Shown in pieces: positions 1 through 10,314 of a DNA stretch of 64,000 bases (position 1 is its first letter; the number at the start of each line of letters is the position of its first letter). This DNA comes from Barrientosiimonas humi. Lineage in GTDB: Bacteria > Actinomycetota > Actinomycetes > Actinomycetales > Dermatophilaceae. The notes under the pieces are model-generated. The model saw only the letters and a program-made list of their open reading frames with translations, did no database searches and was not told the DNA's origin. A program made the position numbers and the translations under genes. The stretch spans positions 961,375 to 1,025,374 of the forward strand of contig NZ_VFOK01000001.1 of NCBI RefSeq assembly GCF_006716095.1, in the 5' to 3' direction.

Positions 1-523
1 CGACCGCGAGCGCCAGGAAGTAGACCGGGTTGAGGGCCTCGCCGGAGTTGGACGTGGAGAACAGGAAGATGCCGAGCAGCGGCAGCCCCGCGGCCGCGGG
101 CATGCGCAGCCCGGCGGCGAGCACGTCGACGACGACGCCGACCAGCGGCAGGGTCAGGCTCAGCACGAACAGCACGCCCGGCGACAGCGGCGCGGGCGCG
201 GAGTACGTCGTGAGCGTCTCGCGCGCGTCGAGCAGCAGGTCGTTGACCGCGAACGGCAGCTCGTCCCAGGCGGTCGGGACGAGCGTGTCGCCGACGTGCA
301 GGGCCAGCACCGCGAGCACGACGGTGACGACCTGCACGGTCGCGGTGGCCCAGGTGCGCCAGCCGGCGTAGCGCCCGGCCATGCCGATCGCGGCCTGCAG
401 GAGCAGCAGCAGCAGGACCGGCCGCACCCAGCTGCCGTCGTCGAGCAGGGTGGTGAGCGGCCAGCTGGCCACGAGCGTGCCGAGCGCGGCGAGGAGTCCG
501 GGGACGACCCGGGCGCGGGTCAT
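1..523 (-). CDS. Transglutaminase-like TgpA/DUF3488 membrane protein (3' part missing, cut by window edge)
   Basis: The leftward frame from an ATG at 523 gives about 174 residues that run off the window. It begins VTRARVVPGLLAALGTLV or MTRARV and is almost entirely hydrophobic helices, as in the N-terminal membrane part (DUF3488) of TgpA-type transglutaminase-like proteins. The catalytic transglutaminase domain would lie beyond base 1 and cannot be seen. The start overlaps the stop of the DUF58 gene in an ATGA arrangement, so the two are translationally coupled. The order moxR - DUF58 - transglutaminase is a well-known conserved operon, and that context carries much of the assignment. Its substrate is unknown. 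Confidence 0.75.
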   Translation of the reverse strand, partial: MTRARVVPGLLAALGTLVASWPLTTLLDDGSWVRPVLLLLLLQAAIGMAGRYAGWRTWATATVQVVTVVLAVLALHVGDTLVPTAWDELPFAVNDLLLDARETLTTYSAPAPLSPGVLFVLSLTLPLVGVVVDVLAAGLRMPAAAGLPLLGIFLFSTSNSGEALNPVYFLALAV

Positions 524-1785
524 CACGTGAGCACCCCCGGCCGGCCGGAGGCGGTGAGCAGCTGCCACGCCTCGGGGATGCTGGTCTGCCCGCCGACCGG
601 GACCGCCCGCCAGCCGGCGCGGTGCAGCAGCGCCTGGTGACCGAGGGTGACCTCGCCGACCTCGGCCGCGCCCTGCTGGAACGCGTCGGGGTCGATGACC
701 ATCGCCTGCGCGCCGGTGCCGGGGCGGCGCAGCGCCGCGAGGGTCGGCATCGACAGGTCGTCGACCGAGGTCACGACGGCGACGAGCCCGCCGGTGCGCT
801 CGGTCAGGTCCTGCGCGGCCTGCACGAGGCGCTCGTGCTCCTCGTCGCTGCCGCGCTCGGCGACGGCGAGCTGCTCGAGGACGCTGGCGGGGTCGAGGTC
901 GGTGTCGAGCTCCCCGGCGGCGAGCGTCTCGCGGGTCGCGAGGTGCAGGGTGTAGCCGAACCGGCCCAGGTGAGTGGCCACGGAAGCAACAGCGCTCACG
1001 GCCCACTCGAAGGTTCCCGAGTAGCTGCCGGGGGAGTGCCCGCTCTCGCGCGAGTCCAGCAGCAGCACCGCCGAGCGGCGGGCCGGGCGGTCCTCCTGGC
1101 GCACCATCAGCTCGCCGCGGTGCGCGGTCGCCGGCCAGTGCACCTTGCGCAGGTCGTCGCCGTCGCGGTAGGCGCGGATGCTGACGTCGTCCTCGCCGTG
1201 CAGGGCGACCATCTGCGGCGTCTCGCCCTCGATGCCCATGCCCGACCCGGCCGGCTGCCCGGCGCCCAGCGGCACCACGCGCGGCAGCACGACCACCTCG
1301 CTCTCGGAGCGGACCATCAGGTCGACGTGGGTCAGGCCGAACGGGTCCTGCTGCTGCAGCGCGATCGGCCCGAGGCGGTGCCGCCCGCGCACCTGGCTGC
1401 GGATGGCGTACGTCAGGCGCCGGCGGGCGCCCGGCTCGAGCCGGGGGAGCAGGAAGCGGGGTCGGTCGCCGAGGACGAAGTCGACCTGCTCCTCGGCGGT
1501 GTAGAGGGTGGTGCTGCGCGACCCGAGGTTGACGAAGTCGACGGCCACGTCGGCGCGCTCGTCGGGCTGCAGCCGGGTCGGCACCACGTGCCGCTCGACC
1601 GACAGCTGCGGCGGGCGGCGACGGGCGATCAGGCGGGCGACCAGCGGCAGCGCCATGAGCAGCACGCCGATGCGGGTGAGGTCAGGGAAGCCCAGCAGCA
1701 CACCGGCGAGGACCAGCACGACGCCGCAGGCGAGCAGTGCGCGCCCGCGCCCGGTGAGGGTGCGGAATCTCTTGGCTCCGGCCAC
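523..1785 (-). CDS. DUF58 domain protein
   Basis: This 420-residue protein has two hydrophobic segments near the N-terminus (about residues 15-52), then a soluble region. Its DUF58 signature is IRAYRDGDDLRKVHW at about residues 203-217, followed by RGELMVRQED. DUF58 proteins are membrane-attached and have a von Willebrand factor A-like fold; they always travel with MoxR ATPases, which probably act as chaperones on them. The start is GTG at 1785, three bases after the moxR stop, and the stop overlaps the next gene, so all three genes are one operon. Exact function is unknown for the family. Confidence 0.9.
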   Translation of the reverse strand: MAGAKRFRTLTGRGRALLACGVVLVLAGVLLGFPDLTRIGVLLMALPLVARLIARRRPPQLSVERHVVPTRLQPDERADVAVDFVNLGSRSTTLYTAEEQVDFVLGDRPRFLLPRLEPGARRRLTYAIRSQVRGRHRLGPIALQQQDPFGLTHVDLMVRSESEVVVLPRVVPLGAGQPAGSGMGIEGETPQMVALHGEDDVSIRAYRDGDDLRKVHWPATAHRGELMVRQEDRPARRSAVLLLDSRESGHSPGSYSGTFEWAVSAVASVATHLGRFGYTLHLATRETLAAGELDTDLDPASVLEQLAVAERGSDEEHERLVQAAQDLTERTGGLVAVVTSVDDLSMPTLAALRRPGTGAQAMVIDPDAFQQGAAEVGEVTLGHQALLHRAGWRAVPVGGQTSIPEAWQLLTASGRPGVLT

Positions 1786-1788
1786 GGC

Positions 1789-2820
1789 TCACCGCGCCGC
1801 GGAGGGGACCGGGACCCGGCGCATCAGGTCGTGCAGCACGTCGGTGGTCGTGCGGTGCGCGACCTGGGTCTCGGCGCTGGGCAGCAACCGGTGCGCCAGC
1901 ACCGCCGGCACCAGCGCCACGACGTCCTCGGGGATGACGTGGTCGCGGCCCTCGAGGGCGGCGTGCGCCCGGGAGGCCCGCAGCAGCTGCAGCGCCGCGC
2001 GCGGCGAGGCGCCGAGCCGCAGCATCGAGGTGGTGCGGGTGGCCGCGGCGATGTCGACGATGTACTGCCGCAGCCCGGGGCTCGCGTGCAGCGACTGCAC
2101 GTGGTCGGCGAGCCGCTGCACGGTGGCGCCGTCGGTGACCGGGCGCAGCGTGTCCAGCGGCGAGGTGGCGCCGTGCGTGTCGAGCATCGCCAGCTCGGCC
2201 GGGCCGGTGGGGTAGCCCATGGAGATGCGGGCCATGAACCGGTCGCGCTGCGCCTCGGGGAGCGGGAAGGTGCCCTCCATCTCGATGGGGTTCTGGGTGG
2301 CCATCACCATGAACGGCCGGCGCAGCGTGTAGGTCGTGCCGTCGACGGTGACCTGGCCCTCCTCCATGCACTCCAGCAGCGCCGACTGGGTCTTGGGCGA
2401 GGCGCGGTTGATCTCGTCGCCGACCACGATGTTGGCGAAGATCGCGCCGGGCCGGAACTCGAACGTGCGGGTGTCCTGGTTGAACACGCTCACGCCGGTG
2501 ATGTCGCTCGGCAGCAGGTCGGGCGTGAACTGGATGCGGCGCATGGGGCTGTCGATCGAGCGGGCCAGCGCCTTGGCGAGCATGGTCTTGCCGACGCCCG
2601 GGATGTCCTCGATGAGCAGGTGCCCCTCGGCGAGCAGCACGGTCACGGCGGTGCGCACGACGTCGCTCTTGCCCTCGATGACCGAGGACACCGCCTGGTG
2701 GATGTCGCCCGCGACCTTGCGCAGCTCCCCGAGGGCGGATTCGGACGGAGGGGTGGCCACGTTCGTCGGGGCGCCTTGATGCATGAGCACGATCCTGCCC
2801 GATGCGCCTGTGTGCTGCAT
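1789..2820 (-). CDS. MoxR family AAA+ ATPase
   Basis: An AAA+ ATPase of the MoxR group, about 343 residues. It shows Walker A IPGVGKT at about residues 73-79, Walker B with VGDEINRASPKTQSALLE, and the ATQNPIEMEGTFPLPEAQRDRF segment typical of MoxR split across the sensor-1 region. The ATG at 2820 is chosen because AGAAGAGG lies 8 bases upstream; a second ATG at 2784 with AGGA is also possible, and the open frame extends further without a better start. MoxR ATPases are thought to remodel or activate the vWA/DUF58 partner encoded next to them. Expressed leftward, divergent from mraZ. Confidence 0.9.
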   Translation of the reverse strand: MQHTGASGRIVLMHQGAPTNVATPPSESALGELRKVAGDIHQAVSSVIEGKSDVVRTAVTVLLAEGHLLIEDIPGVGKTMLAKALARSIDSPMRRIQFTPDLLPSDITGVSVFNQDTRTFEFRPGAIFANIVVGDEINRASPKTQSALLECMEEGQVTVDGTTYTLRRPFMVMATQNPIEMEGTFPLPEAQRDRFMARISMGYPTGPAELAMLDTHGATSPLDTLRPVTDGATVQRLADHVQSLHASPGLRQYIVDIAAATRTTSMLRLGASPRAALQLLRASRAHAALEGRDHVIPEDVVALVPAVLAHRLLPSAETQVAHRTTTDVLHDLMRRVPVPSAAR

Positions 2821-3082
2821 CAACAAGGCCTCTTCTCGTTGCGCGCACGAGGTGATGCTCGTCTCGGGGCGGGGGCCGGAGCCGGTGCGGCACGCCCCTT
2901 CGCCACCCCGCGCCACCCGGTTCCCCACTTCCCTCCACCGAGCCGGTGGTGACGGGCTCTGGCGGGCCCGGCGAGGGCGTACGGCGGGGTCGGGGGCGGC
3001 CTGGCCGGCGCTACGGCGGAGGATCCTCCCCACTGCGCTCCACCGCGCACCCACAGGCCGCTGACCTGCACAGACGCCGCGG

Positions 3083-3107
3083 TTCGGCAGCGAAAAAGTC
3101 CGCCGAA
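3083..3107. repeat. Inverted repeat upstream of mraZ
   Basis: TTCGGC (3083-3088) and GCCGAA (3102-3107) are exact inverted repeats with 13 bases between them, including an A-rich run that is rare in this DNA. It could be a hairpin or a second operator in front of the dcw operon. There is no direct evidence for either. Confidence 0.35.
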
Positions 3108-3129
3108 ACCGCCCCGCGGAGGCGTGTCG

Positions 3130-3154
3130 TGGGGTGAAGTGGAGTATGGTGGGG
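3130..3154 (+). promoter_or_regulatory. MraZ box (operator of the dcw operon)
   Basis: Three direct repeats, TGGGG, TGGAG and TGGGG, start at 3130, 3140 and 3150, so they are spaced exactly ten bases apart. This matches the known MraZ operator, a series of TGGGN repeats separated by five bases just upstream of mraZ. The mraZ start is about 50 bases downstream, so MraZ very likely represses its own operon here. TATGGT at 3145-3150 inside the box could double as a -10 element. Confidence 0.75.
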
Positions 3155-3205
3155 GACATCGGTTGGTGGTGGTGCTGACCCTGGTCTCCCGGGAGGTGGT
3201 CGTCG

Positions 3206-3637
3206 ATGTTCCTCGGCACCCACCACCCACGGCTGGACGACAAGGGGCGCCTCTTCCTCCCGGCGAAGTTCCGCAAGGACCTGGCCGGCGGCCTGGTCGT
3301 CACCCGTGGTCAGGAGCGCTGCCTCTACGTGTTCTCCATGGCCGAGTTCGAGCGGATCACCGGCGAGATGAACAAGTCGCCGGTCACCGCCCGCGGGGTG
3401 CGTGACTTCCAGCGCGTGTTCCTCTCGGCCGCCTCCGACGAGATCCCCGACAAGCAGGGCCGGGTCACCATCCCCGCCGTCCTGCGGGAGTACGCCGGGC
3501 TCGACCGCGAGTGCACGGTCATCGGCGCCGGGTCCCGCGTCGAGGTCTGGGCGACCGCCGCGTGGGAGGCCTACCTGGCCGACACCGAGGAGGCCTTCTC
3601 CGAGCAGTCCGAGGAAGTGATCCCCGGGCTGCTGTGA
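3206..3637 (+). CDS. mraZ: Transcriptional regulator MraZ
   Basis: A 143-residue protein with the two AbrB-like half-domains of Mra[15 protein letters not shown] at about residues 10-23 and [13 protein letters not shown] at about 85-97, each carrying the DxxxR-type core. Length and sequence are normal for the family. MraZ binds as a ring-shaped oligomer to repeats in front of its own gene and represses the division/cell-wall operon. GGAGG sits 9 bases before the ATG. It is the first gene of the dcw cluster, but 226 bases separate it from rsmH, an unusually long gap. Confidence 0.97.
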   Translation: MFLGTHHPRLDDKGRLFLPAKFRKDLAGGLVVTRGQERCLYVFSMAEFERITGEMNKSPVTARGVRDFQRVFLSAASDEIPDKQGRVTIPAVLREYAGLDRECTVIGAGSRVEVWATAAWEAYLADTEEAFSEQSEEVIPGLL

Positions 3638-3863
3638 GCCGCTGACCGATCCCGACCAGCCGACCCACCGACCACCACCCGACCGACCCGAGCACCCCGC
3701 TCGACCGTGAGGTCTCCACCCGCTCCACCCGCGACCGGCGTCACTTCCCCGGCGCCGGAGGGGCCGGAGCGGAGGGAGACCTGACGGCCGAGCCGGCCGA
3801 CCACCACCGGCCACCACCCATCACCAGGCACCACCGACGTACGACCGAGGAGAGGAGGAGCGC
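3638..3863. other. 226-base low-complexity gap between mraZ and rsmH
   Basis: The gap is C-rich and made of short imperfect CCGACC/CCACC repeats with almost no G on the + strand in its first half. No open frame, hairpin or clear promoter is recognisable. The rsmH ribosome-binding site (GAGAGGAGG) is at its right end. Confidence 0.5.
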
Positions 3864-4844
3864 ATGTCCGACGCGGAGCGCACGGCAGCACGGCACACCC
3901 CCGTGCTGCGCGAGCGCATCGTCGAGCTGCTGGCTCCCGCCCTCGAGGCGCCGGGCGCGGTGCTGGTCGACGCCACGCTCGGGATGGGCGGGCACGCCGA
4001 GGCGCTGCTCGCCGCCTGCCCGGCGGCCCGGGTCATCGGCATCGACCGCGACCCGCAGGCGCTGAGCCTCGCGGGGGAGCGGCTGGCGCCGTTCGGCGAC
4101 CGGTTCACCGGCGTGCGGGCCGTCTACGACGAGATCGGTGAGGTGCTCGCCGACGAGGGCGTGCCCACCGTGGCGGCCGTGCTGTTCGACCTCGGGGTGT
4201 CCTCGCTGCAGCTGGACGAGGCAGACCGCGGCTTCGCCTACGCCCAGGACGCCCCGCTCGACATGCGGATGAGCCAGGACGCCGGCCGCACCGCCGCCGA
4301 CGTGCTCAACACCTACGACGAGCGCGAGCTGGAGCGGGTGCTGCGGGAGTACGGCGAGGAGCGGTTCGCCCGCCGCATCGCCCGCGAGGTCGTGGCTCGC
4401 CGCGAGCAGCTGCCGTTCGAGCGTTCCGCCGACCTCGTCGAGCTGCTGCGCCGGGCGATCCCGGCCGCGTCGCAGCGCACCGGCGGCCACCCCGGCAAGC
4501 GCACCTTCCAGGCGCTGCGCATCGAGGTCAACGGCGAGCTCGACGCCTGGCGCGCGGCGCTGCCCGCGGCGATCGCGGCGCTCGGGGTCGGTGGCCGCAT
4601 CGCGGTGCTGTCCTACCACTCGCTCGAGGACCGCATCACCAAGCAGGCGCTCGCCGCCGGGGCGCGCTCGACCACGCCGCCCGACCTGCCGGTCGAGCTG
4701 CCCGAGCACGCGCCCTACCTGCGGCTGCTGACCCGCGGCGCCGAGACCGCAGACCCGACCGAGACCGAGACCAACCCGCGCGCGACGCCTGCCCGGCTGC
4801 GCGCGGCCGAACGCATCCGAGCCACGGAGGAGCCCCGGCCATGA
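3864..4844 (+). CDS. rsmH: 16S rRNA (cytosine-1402 N4) methyltransferase RsmH
   Basis: A 326-residue class I methyltransferase that methylates N4 of C1402 in 16S rRNA in the ribosomal P site. The N-terminal [13 protein letters not shown] and the SAM-binding motif [15 protein letters not shown] (about residues 33-47) are typical. [16 protein letters not shown] and [13 protein letters not shown] are signature segments of the family. The ATG follows GAGAGGAGG. The stop overlaps the next start as ATGA (4841-4844), so ftsL translation is coupled to this gene. Confidence 0.97.
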   Translation: MSDAERTAARHTPVLRERIVELLAPALEAPGAVLVDATLGMGGHAEALLAACPAARVIGIDRDPQALSLAGERLAPFGDRFTGVRAVYDEIGEVLADEGVPTVAAVLFDLGVSSLQLDEADRGFAYAQDAPLDMRMSQDAGRTAADVLNTYDERELERVLREYGEERFARRIAREVVARREQLPFERSADLVELLRRAIPAASQRTGGHPGKRTFQALRIEVNGELDAWRAALPAAIAALGVGGRIAVLSYHSLEDRITKQALAAGARSTTPPDLPVELPEHAPYLRLLTRGAETADPTETETNPRATPARLRAAERIRATEEPRP

Positions 4845-5521
4845 GCAACGCCACTGCCACCGCTCGCACCGCCCCCGTCCGTCTGCCGCAGCAGCGCGCG
4901 ACCCAGCCGCGGCTGCGCGTGGTCACCGGCGAGGAGGTGCGCCGCAGCAGCACCGGGTTCTCGATCCTGTGCGCGATGCTGCTCGGCGCCGGCCTGCTCG
5001 CGCTGCTGCTGCTGAACACCGCGCGCGCCGAGCAGTCGTTCGCGCTCGGGGCCCTGCAGCAGAGCTCGACGACCCTCACCGACAACGAGGAGCAGCTGCG
5101 CAGCGACATCTCCAGCGTGAGCGCGCCGCAGCAGGTCGCCCTCAAGGCGCAGGAGATGGGCATGGTGCCCGCGGGGCAGGTCGCCTACGTCCGCGCGTCC
5201 GACCGCAAGGTGCTCGGCGTGGCGAGCCCGGCGGCGGCCGGGACCCCGTTTACGGTGGGCACGCTGCCGGACACTCCCGCGAGCGGGGTGGCCGACCGGG
5301 CTGTCGCAGCGGCGACCTCGGGGGTGCTGGTCTACACGCCGCCGAAGCCGAAGCCGAGCGATTCCGCGGCCCCGTCGAGCACGTCCGCTCCGTCAGCGTC
5401 CGGCAACGACGACAAGGCCGCCCCGAGCAAGGACGACGCGCGATCCGACCAGTCGAAGCCCCGCACCGAGCCGAAGGCGAAGCCGTCGTCGGCGGCACCC
5501 TCGGCCACCCCGCGCGACTGA
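4841..5521 (+). CDS. ftsL: Cell division protein FtsL-like
   Basis: A 226-residue bitopic membrane protein. The cytoplasmic tail (residues 1-40) is followed by one membrane helix (about 41-60, rich in Leu/Ala) and a short coiled-coil-like segment up to about residue 125. This is the expected FtsL layout and position, between rsmH and ftsI. FtsL joins FtsQ and FtsB to activate the septal synthase FtsW/FtsI. Residues from about 165 onward are a Pro/Ser/Ala/Lys-rich tail that looks disordered and makes the protein about twice the length of simple FtsL proteins. The assignment rests on topology and gene order. Confidence 0.85.
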   Translation: MSNATATARTAPVRLPQQRATQPRLRVVTGEEVRRSSTGFSILCAMLLGAGLLALLLLNTARAEQSFALGALQQSSTTLTDNEEQLRSDISSVSAPQQVALKAQEMGMVPAGQVAYVRASDRKVLGVASPAAAGTPFTVGTLPDTPASGVADRAVAAATSGVLVYTPPKPKPSDSAAPSSTSAPSASGNDDKAAPSKDDARSDQSKPRTEPKAKPSSAAPSATPRD

Positions 5522-5540
5522 CCCGCGGCGAGGCCAGCTC

Positions 5541-7814
5541 GTGACCCAGCGACGCGGCACCCCGCCCGGAGACCGTGGCCGCCAGGCCCCGCCTCGCTCG
5601 GGCGCACCCCGTTCCGCGACGGGTCGTCCCGCCGCGGGCGCCGGCCGGCCCACCCGCCAGCCGCGCCCGTCCGGCAGCGCCCCCTCCGGCCGTACGTCCG
5701 CAGCGGCTCGCCCGGCCGGTGGCCGGGGCGCGAGCGGCGGCTCGGCGACCGGCAGGCCGGCGACGAGCAAGGGCTCGGCCGGCCGCGCACGTACGACCCG
5801 CGACCCGCGCGGCGCAACGCAGGGCCTGCCGCCGCGCCAGGCCAGCCGACCGGCCGGCCCCGGCACGGCGAGCTCGGCGCCGTCGCGCCCCGCGAAGGCC
5901 CGCCCGGCGAAGGCCCGCCCCGCGAAGGCTCGCAAGGGCGGCTCCGGCGGCGGCAAGCCACCGCGCAGCAAGCCGCTCTCGCTCGGCGTGGGTCACCCGC
6001 GCCGGCGCGCGCGGTTCCTGATGATCGCGATCTGCTGCGTGTTCAGCCTGTTCGCGGTGCAGCTGCTGCGCATCCAGGGCGTGGAGTCCAGCGCGGTCTC
6101 GGCCGCGGCGCTCGGCAGCCGCACCCAGAAGGTCACCATCCCGGCGCAGCGCGGCGACATCGTCGACACCGACGGCGTCGTGCTGGCCGACTCGGTCGAC
6201 CGCCGCAACGTCACCGGTGACCCGCTCGCGATGGCGGAGTACCACAAGACGGTCAACGGCAAGCGCACCCAGGTCGGGCTGTCCGGCGCGGCCGCCGACC
6301 TCGCGCCGCTGCTCGGGGTCAAGGCCGCCGACCTGCTCGACGTGCTCAACAAGGCCGCGGCCAAGGACTCCCGCTTCACCTACCTCGCCAAGGACATCGC
6401 GCCCACGCAGTGGCGCTCCATCGAGAGCCTCGGCATCCCGGGCGTCTTCAGCGAGCGCACCGTGCGGCGGGAGTACCCCCAGGGCACCAGCACCGCGCCG
6501 CTCGTCGGCTGGGTCAACAGCGACGGCAAGCCGGGCGGCGGCATCGAGCAGCTGTTCAACTCCGCCCTCGACGGCAAGCCCGGGCTGCACGTCTACGAGC
6601 GGGCCCGCGACGGCAGCCCCATCGCCTCGGGCGAGGGCACCGACGAGCCGGCGGTGCCGGGGCAGTCGGTGAAGCTGACGATCGACAACGACCTGCAGTG
6701 GTACGCCCAGAACATCCTGGCCCAGCGCGTCCAGGAGACCGACGGACTCTCCGGCGACGTCGTCGTGCTCGACGTCAAGACCGGCAAGGTGCGCGCGGCC
6801 GCGTCCTACCCCAGCTTCGACCCGAGCAACATGCGCAGCGCCGACGGCTACCTGCAGCTGCGCCCGTTCACCGAGGTCTACGAGCCGGGCTCCACCAGCA
6901 AGGTCATCACCATGGCCGCCGCGCTCGAGCAGGGCGTGGTCACGCCGACGACGCCGGTCACCGTGCCGCCGACGCTGGAGCGCGCCGGTCGTCCGTTCCG
7001 CGACTCCTCGCCGCACGGCACCCTCAACCTGACCACCGCCGGCGTGCTGGCGCAGTCGTCCAACATCGGCACCGTGCTGATCGGCGAGAAGTTCTCGCCC
7101 GAGGTCTTCCGGCAGTACGCCAGCAAGTTCGGCCTCGGCCAGACCACCGGCGTCGGCTTCCCCGGCGAGTCACGCGGCATCATGGCGCCGGCCTCGCAGT
7201 GGAAGGGCGACCAGCGCTACACCGTCCTGTTCGGTCAGGGCCTCGCCGGCACCGCCATCCAGCAGGCCTCGGTGTTCCAGACGATCGCCAACGGCGGCGT
7301 CCGCCAGCCGGTCCAGCTGCTCGAGGGCATCGACGACGGTGACGGCGGCTGGGAGAAGCCGGCCGACGACCGCACGCCGCAGCGGGTCATCCAGACCGAC
7401 ACCGCGAGCCAGCTGACCCGGATGATGCAGAGCGTGGTCGGCGAGGGCGGCACCGCCACGCAGGCCGCGGTCCCGGGCTACCAGGTGGCCGGCAAGACCA
7501 GCACCGCGCAGCGCTACGACTCCGAGCTCGGCCGCTACGACGGCACCACCGCCTCGTTCATCGGGTACGCCCCCGCCAACGACCCGCGGTACGTCGTGGC
7601 CGTCACCGTCCAGCGCCCGCGCAAGGGCACCTACGGTGGGGCGGTGGCCGGACCGGTGTTCTCCAAGGTGATGTCGTTCGCGCTGCAGCAGGCCCGCATC
7701 CCCCCGACCACCGGCGGCCCCGGGCCCTACCCGATGACCGCGCCCACCGCGCCGTCGTCGTCGCCCTCGTCCTCGCCGTCCCCGTCGTCCAGCGCCTCGC
7801 GGGAGAAGCAGTGA
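5541..7814 (+). CDS. ftsI: Septal peptidoglycan transpeptidase FtsI (class B PBP)
   Basis: A 757-residue class B penicillin-binding protein that cross-links septal peptidoglycan with FtsW. Visible active-site motifs are STSK (nucleophile about S451), SSN (about 506-508) and KTS (about 652-654). One membrane helix lies at about 159-178 and is followed by the PBP dimerisation domain. The first 158 residues are a Pro/Arg/Ala-rich cytoplasmic tail with ARPAK repeats, much longer than usual. GTG at 5541 is chosen because GAGG lies 7 bases upstream. The C-terminal tail is Ser/Pro-rich. murF follows with a GTGA overlap; the expected murE is not here. Confidence 0.95.
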   Translation: MTQRRGTPPGDRGRQAPPRSGAPRSATGRPAAGAGRPTRQPRPSGSAPSGRTSAAARPAGGRGASGGSATGRPATSKGSAGRARTTRDPRGATQGLPPRQASRPAGPGTASSAPSRPAKARPAKARPAKARKGGSGGGKPPRSKPLSLGVGHPRRRARFLMIAICCVFSLFAVQLLRIQGVESSAVSAAALGSRTQKVTIPAQRGDIVDTDGVVLADSVDRRNVTGDPLAMAEYHKTVNGKRTQVGLSGAAADLAPLLGVKAADLLDVLNKAAAKDSRFTYLAKDIAPTQWRSIESLGIPGVFSERTVRREYPQGTSTAPLVGWVNSDGKPGGGIEQLFNSALDGKPGLHVYERARDGSPIASGEGTDEPAVPGQSVKLTIDNDLQWYAQNILAQRVQETDGLSGDVVVLDVKTGKVRAAASYPSFDPSNMRSADGYLQLRPFTEVYEPGSTSKVITMAAALEQGVVTPTTPVTVPPTLERAGRPFRDSSPHGTLNLTTAGVLAQSSNIGTVLIGEKFSPEVFRQYASKFGLGQTTGVGFPGESRGIMAPASQWKGDQRYTVLFGQGLAGTAIQQASVFQTIANGGVRQPVQLLEGIDDGDGGWEKPADDRTPQRVIQTDTASQLTRMMQSVVGEGGTATQAAVPGYQVAGKTSTAQRYDSELGRYDGTTASFIGYAPANDPRYVVAVTVQRPRKGTYGGAVAGPVFSKVMSFALQQARIPPTTGGPGPYPMTAPTAPSSSPSSSPSPSSSASREKQ

Positions 7815-9208
7815 TCCCCCTCCAGCTGTCCGAGGTCGCTCGGATCACCGGCGGGGAGCTGCGCGGCCCCGACGTGCTGGTCGACGGCCCGGTGGTCACC
7901 GACTCGCGCGAGGCCGCGCCCGGCGCGCTCTACGTCGCCCGGGTCGGCGAGCACGCCGACGGCCACGACTACGTCCCGGGCGCGGTCGCGGCCGGCGCGG
8001 TCGCGGTGCTCGGCACCCGCCAGGTCGGCGAGACCCCCACGGTCGTCGTGGCCGACGTGCAGGAGGCGTTCGCGGCGTTGGCCCGCGGGGTCGTCGACCG
8101 GGCGCCGGACCTGACGATCGTCGGCATCACCGGCAGCTCGGGCAAGACCTCGACCAAGGACCTGCTCGCTGCCGTGCTGCTCCCGGCGGGGGAGACCGTG
8201 GCACCGGTGGGCTCCTACAACTCCGAGGTCGGCGTGCCGCTGACCGTCTCGCGGGTCACCCGCGACACCCGGTACCTCGTCGCCGAGATGGGCGCCGACG
8301 GCGTCGGCCACATCGCCTATCTCGCGCGCATCGCGCCGCCGCGCATCGGGCTGGTGCTCAACGTCGGCCAGGCCCACCTGGGCTCGTTCGGCTCGGTCGA
8401 GGCGATCGCCGCGACCAAGGGCGAGCTGGTCGAGGCGCTGCCCGAGGACGGTCTGGCCGTGCTCAACGCCGACGACCCGCTGGTCGCGGCGATGGCGAGC
8501 CGCTCGCGCGCCCGGGTGCAGACCGTCGGTCTGTCGGAAGGGGCCGACCTGCGCGCGACCGACGTCGAGCTCGACGAGCTCGGCCGGGCACGGTTCACCA
8601 TGCACACCCCGGCCGGCGCGCGCCAGGTCCAGCTGCGCGGGCTGCTCGGGGCCCACCAGGTCGGCAACGCCCTGTCGGTCACCGCCGCGGCGCTCGAGCT
8701 GGGCCTCACCCTCGACCAGACGGTGAGGGCTCTGGAGGAGGCGCGGCCGGCCAGCCGGTGGCGGATGGAGCTGTTCGAGCTCGGCGGCATCACGCTGGTC
8801 AACGACGCCTACAACGCCAACCCCGACTCGATGCGCGCGGCGCTGCGGGCGCTGCAGCAGATGGGGTCCGGCGGCCGGCGCACGGTGGCCGTGCTCGGCG
8901 CGATGCGCGAGCTCGGCCCGACCTCCGAGGCGGAGCACGAGGGGATCGGGCGTGCGGCAGCCGCCGCGGACGTACGGCGGGTCGTGGTGGTCGGCGACGG
9001 CGCCGAGGGCATCGCGCGTGGCGCGCTGGCCGCCGGCGCCGATCCCGGTACGGTCTCGACGGTCCCCGACGTGGACGCGGCGCACGCGCTGCTCACGCAG
9101 GAGCTTTCCGACGGCGACGTGGTGCTGCTGAAGTCCTCGCGCGACTCGGGCCTAAGGTTCCTGGGGGATCGGATCGTGGAAGAAGCCGGGAAGGAGGTCG
9201 GTCGGTGA
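7811..9208 (+). CDS. murF: UDP-MurNAc-tripeptide-D-Ala-D-Ala ligase MurF
   Basis: A 465-residue Mur ligase that adds D-Ala-D-Ala to the UDP-MurNAc tripeptide, the last soluble step of peptidoglycan precursor synthesis. The ATP loop is [13 protein letters not shown] (about residues 105-117), and the central [13 protein letters not shown] segment is diagnostic of MurF rather than MurE. The GTG start overlaps the ftsI stop as GTGA, and the mraY start overlaps this stop in the same way. Direct ftsI-murF adjacency shows that murE has been lost from, or never stood in, this cluster. Confidence 0.96.
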   Translation: MIPLQLSEVARITGGELRGPDVLVDGPVVTDSREAAPGALYVARVGEHADGHDYVPGAVAAGAVAVLGTRQVGETPTVVVADVQEAFAALARGVVDRAPDLTIVGITGSSGKTSTKDLLAAVLLPAGETVAPVGSYNSEVGVPLTVSRVTRDTRYLVAEMGADGVGHIAYLARIAPPRIGLVLNVGQAHLGSFGSVEAIAATKGELVEALPEDGLAVLNADDPLVAAMASRSRARVQTVGLSEGADLRATDVELDELGRARFTMHTPAGARQVQLRGLLGAHQVGNALSVTAAALELGLTLDQTVRALEEARPASRWRMELFELGGITLVNDAYNANPDSMRAALRALQQMGSGGRRTVAVLGAMRELGPTSEAEHEGIGRAAAAADVRRVVVVGDGAEGIARGALAAGADPGTVSTVPDVDAAHALLTQELSDGDVVLLKSSRDSGLRFLGDRIVEEAGKEVGR

Positions 9209-10314
9209 GAGCAGTGCTGATTGCCGCGAGCGTGTCGCTCGCGATCTCGCTGCTGGGCACCCCGGCGTTCATCAAGTTCCTGGTCCGCAAGGAGTACGGC
9301 CAGTTCGTCCGCGACGACGGCCCCACGACCCACCACACCAAGCGCGGTACGCCCACCATGGGTGGTGCGGTGATCATCGCCGCCGCGCTCGTGGCGTACT
9401 TCCTGGCGCACCTGCTCACCTGGCGCGCGCCCACCGCGAGCGGCCTGCTCGTGATCTTCCTGATGACCGGCCTCGGCGCGGTCGGGTTCGCCGACGACTT
9501 CATCAAGATCCGCAAGGCCCGGTCGCTGGGCCTGCGCTCCTGGGAGAAGCTCATCGGCCAGACGGCCGTCGGCGTGATCTTCGCGGTGCTCGCGCTGAAC
9601 TTCCCCGACAGCGCCGACCGCACCCCGGCGAGCACCAAGATCTCGTTCGTGCGCGACACCCTGTTCGTGCGCCCCGACGGCACCCCGGTCAGCATCGACC
9701 TCGGCTTCGCCGGCACGGCGGTCGGGATGATCCTGTTCCTGATCTGGGCCAACCTGCTGATCGCCGGCACCAGCAACGGCGTCAACCTCACCGACGGTCT
9801 CGACGGCCTCGCGACCGGCGCCTGCGTGATGGTGTTCGGCGCCTACGTGCTGATCAGCATCTGGCAGTTCAACCAGAGCTGTGCGCAGATCCCGAGCAAC
9901 AAGTGCTACGAGGTGCGCGACCCGCACGACCTGGCCGTCGTGGCCGCCGCGGTCATGGGCGCATCGTTCGGCTTCCTGTGGTGGAACGCCTCGCCCGCCA
10001 AGATCTTCATGGGCGACACCGGCTCGCTCGCCCTCGGTGGTGCGCTGGCCGGCCTGGCCATCACCACCCGCACCGAGCTGCTCGTGGTCATCCTGGGCGG
10101 CCTGTTCGTGCTCGAGACCCTGTCGGTGATCCTGCAGGTCGGCTCGTTCAAGCTGCGCCGCAAACGCATCTTCCGCATCGCCCCCATCCATCACCACTTC
10201 GAGATGCTCGGCTGGAACGAGGTCACGGTCGTGGTGCGGTTCTGGATCATCTGCGGCCTGTGCGTCGCGCTCGGCCTCGGCATCTTCTACGCCGAGTGGG
10301 TGGTCGGGGCGTGA
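9205..10314 (+). CDS. mraY: Phospho-MurNAc-pentapeptide translocase MraY
   Basis: A 369-residue polytopic membrane enzyme that transfers phospho-MurNAc-pentapeptide to undecaprenyl phosphate, making lipid I. The sequence shows about ten hydrophobic segments, [22 protein letters not shown] and [12 protein letters not shown], all MraY signatures with the conserved aspartates. The GTG start at 9205 is preceded by AAGGAGG with 8 bases between, and it overlaps the murF stop (GTGA). The stop overlaps the murD start in the same way. Confidence 0.96.
   Translation: MRAVLIAASVSLAISLLGTPAFIKFLVRKEYGQFVRDDGPTTHHTKRGTPTMGGAVIIAAALVAYFLAHLLTWRAPTASGLLVIFLMTGLGAVGFADDFIKIRKARSLGLRSWEKLIGQTAVGVIFAVLALNFPDSADRTPASTKISFVRDTLFVRPDGTPVSIDLGFAGTAVGMILFLIWANLLIAGTSNGVNLTDGLDGLATGACVMVFGAYVLISIWQFNQSCAQIPSNKCYEVRDPHDLAVVAAAVMGASFGFLWWNASPAKIFMGDTGSLALGGALAGLAITTRTELLVVILGGLFVLETLSVILQVGSFKLRRKRIFRIAPIHHHFEMLGWNEVTVVVRFWIICGLCVALGLGIFYAEWVVGA

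Larger units (their letters stand above)
2821..3205. other. 385-base divergent intergenic region between moxR and mraZ
   Basis: No gene is visible here. The moxR ribosome-binding site occupies its left end. A 6-bp hairpin (CCACCG/CGGTGG, 2935-2949), an inverted repeat at 3083-3107 and the MraZ box at 3130-3154 lie to the right. It must hold the promoters of both operons, but I see no clear -35/-10 pair. Confidence 0.6.

Noticed and set aside
622-2952. 776-residue open frame on the + strand opposite DUF58 and moxR
   Set aside because: It is antisense to two clear genes and has the low-complexity, Arg/Gly/Val-rich look of a shadow frame in GC-rich DNA.
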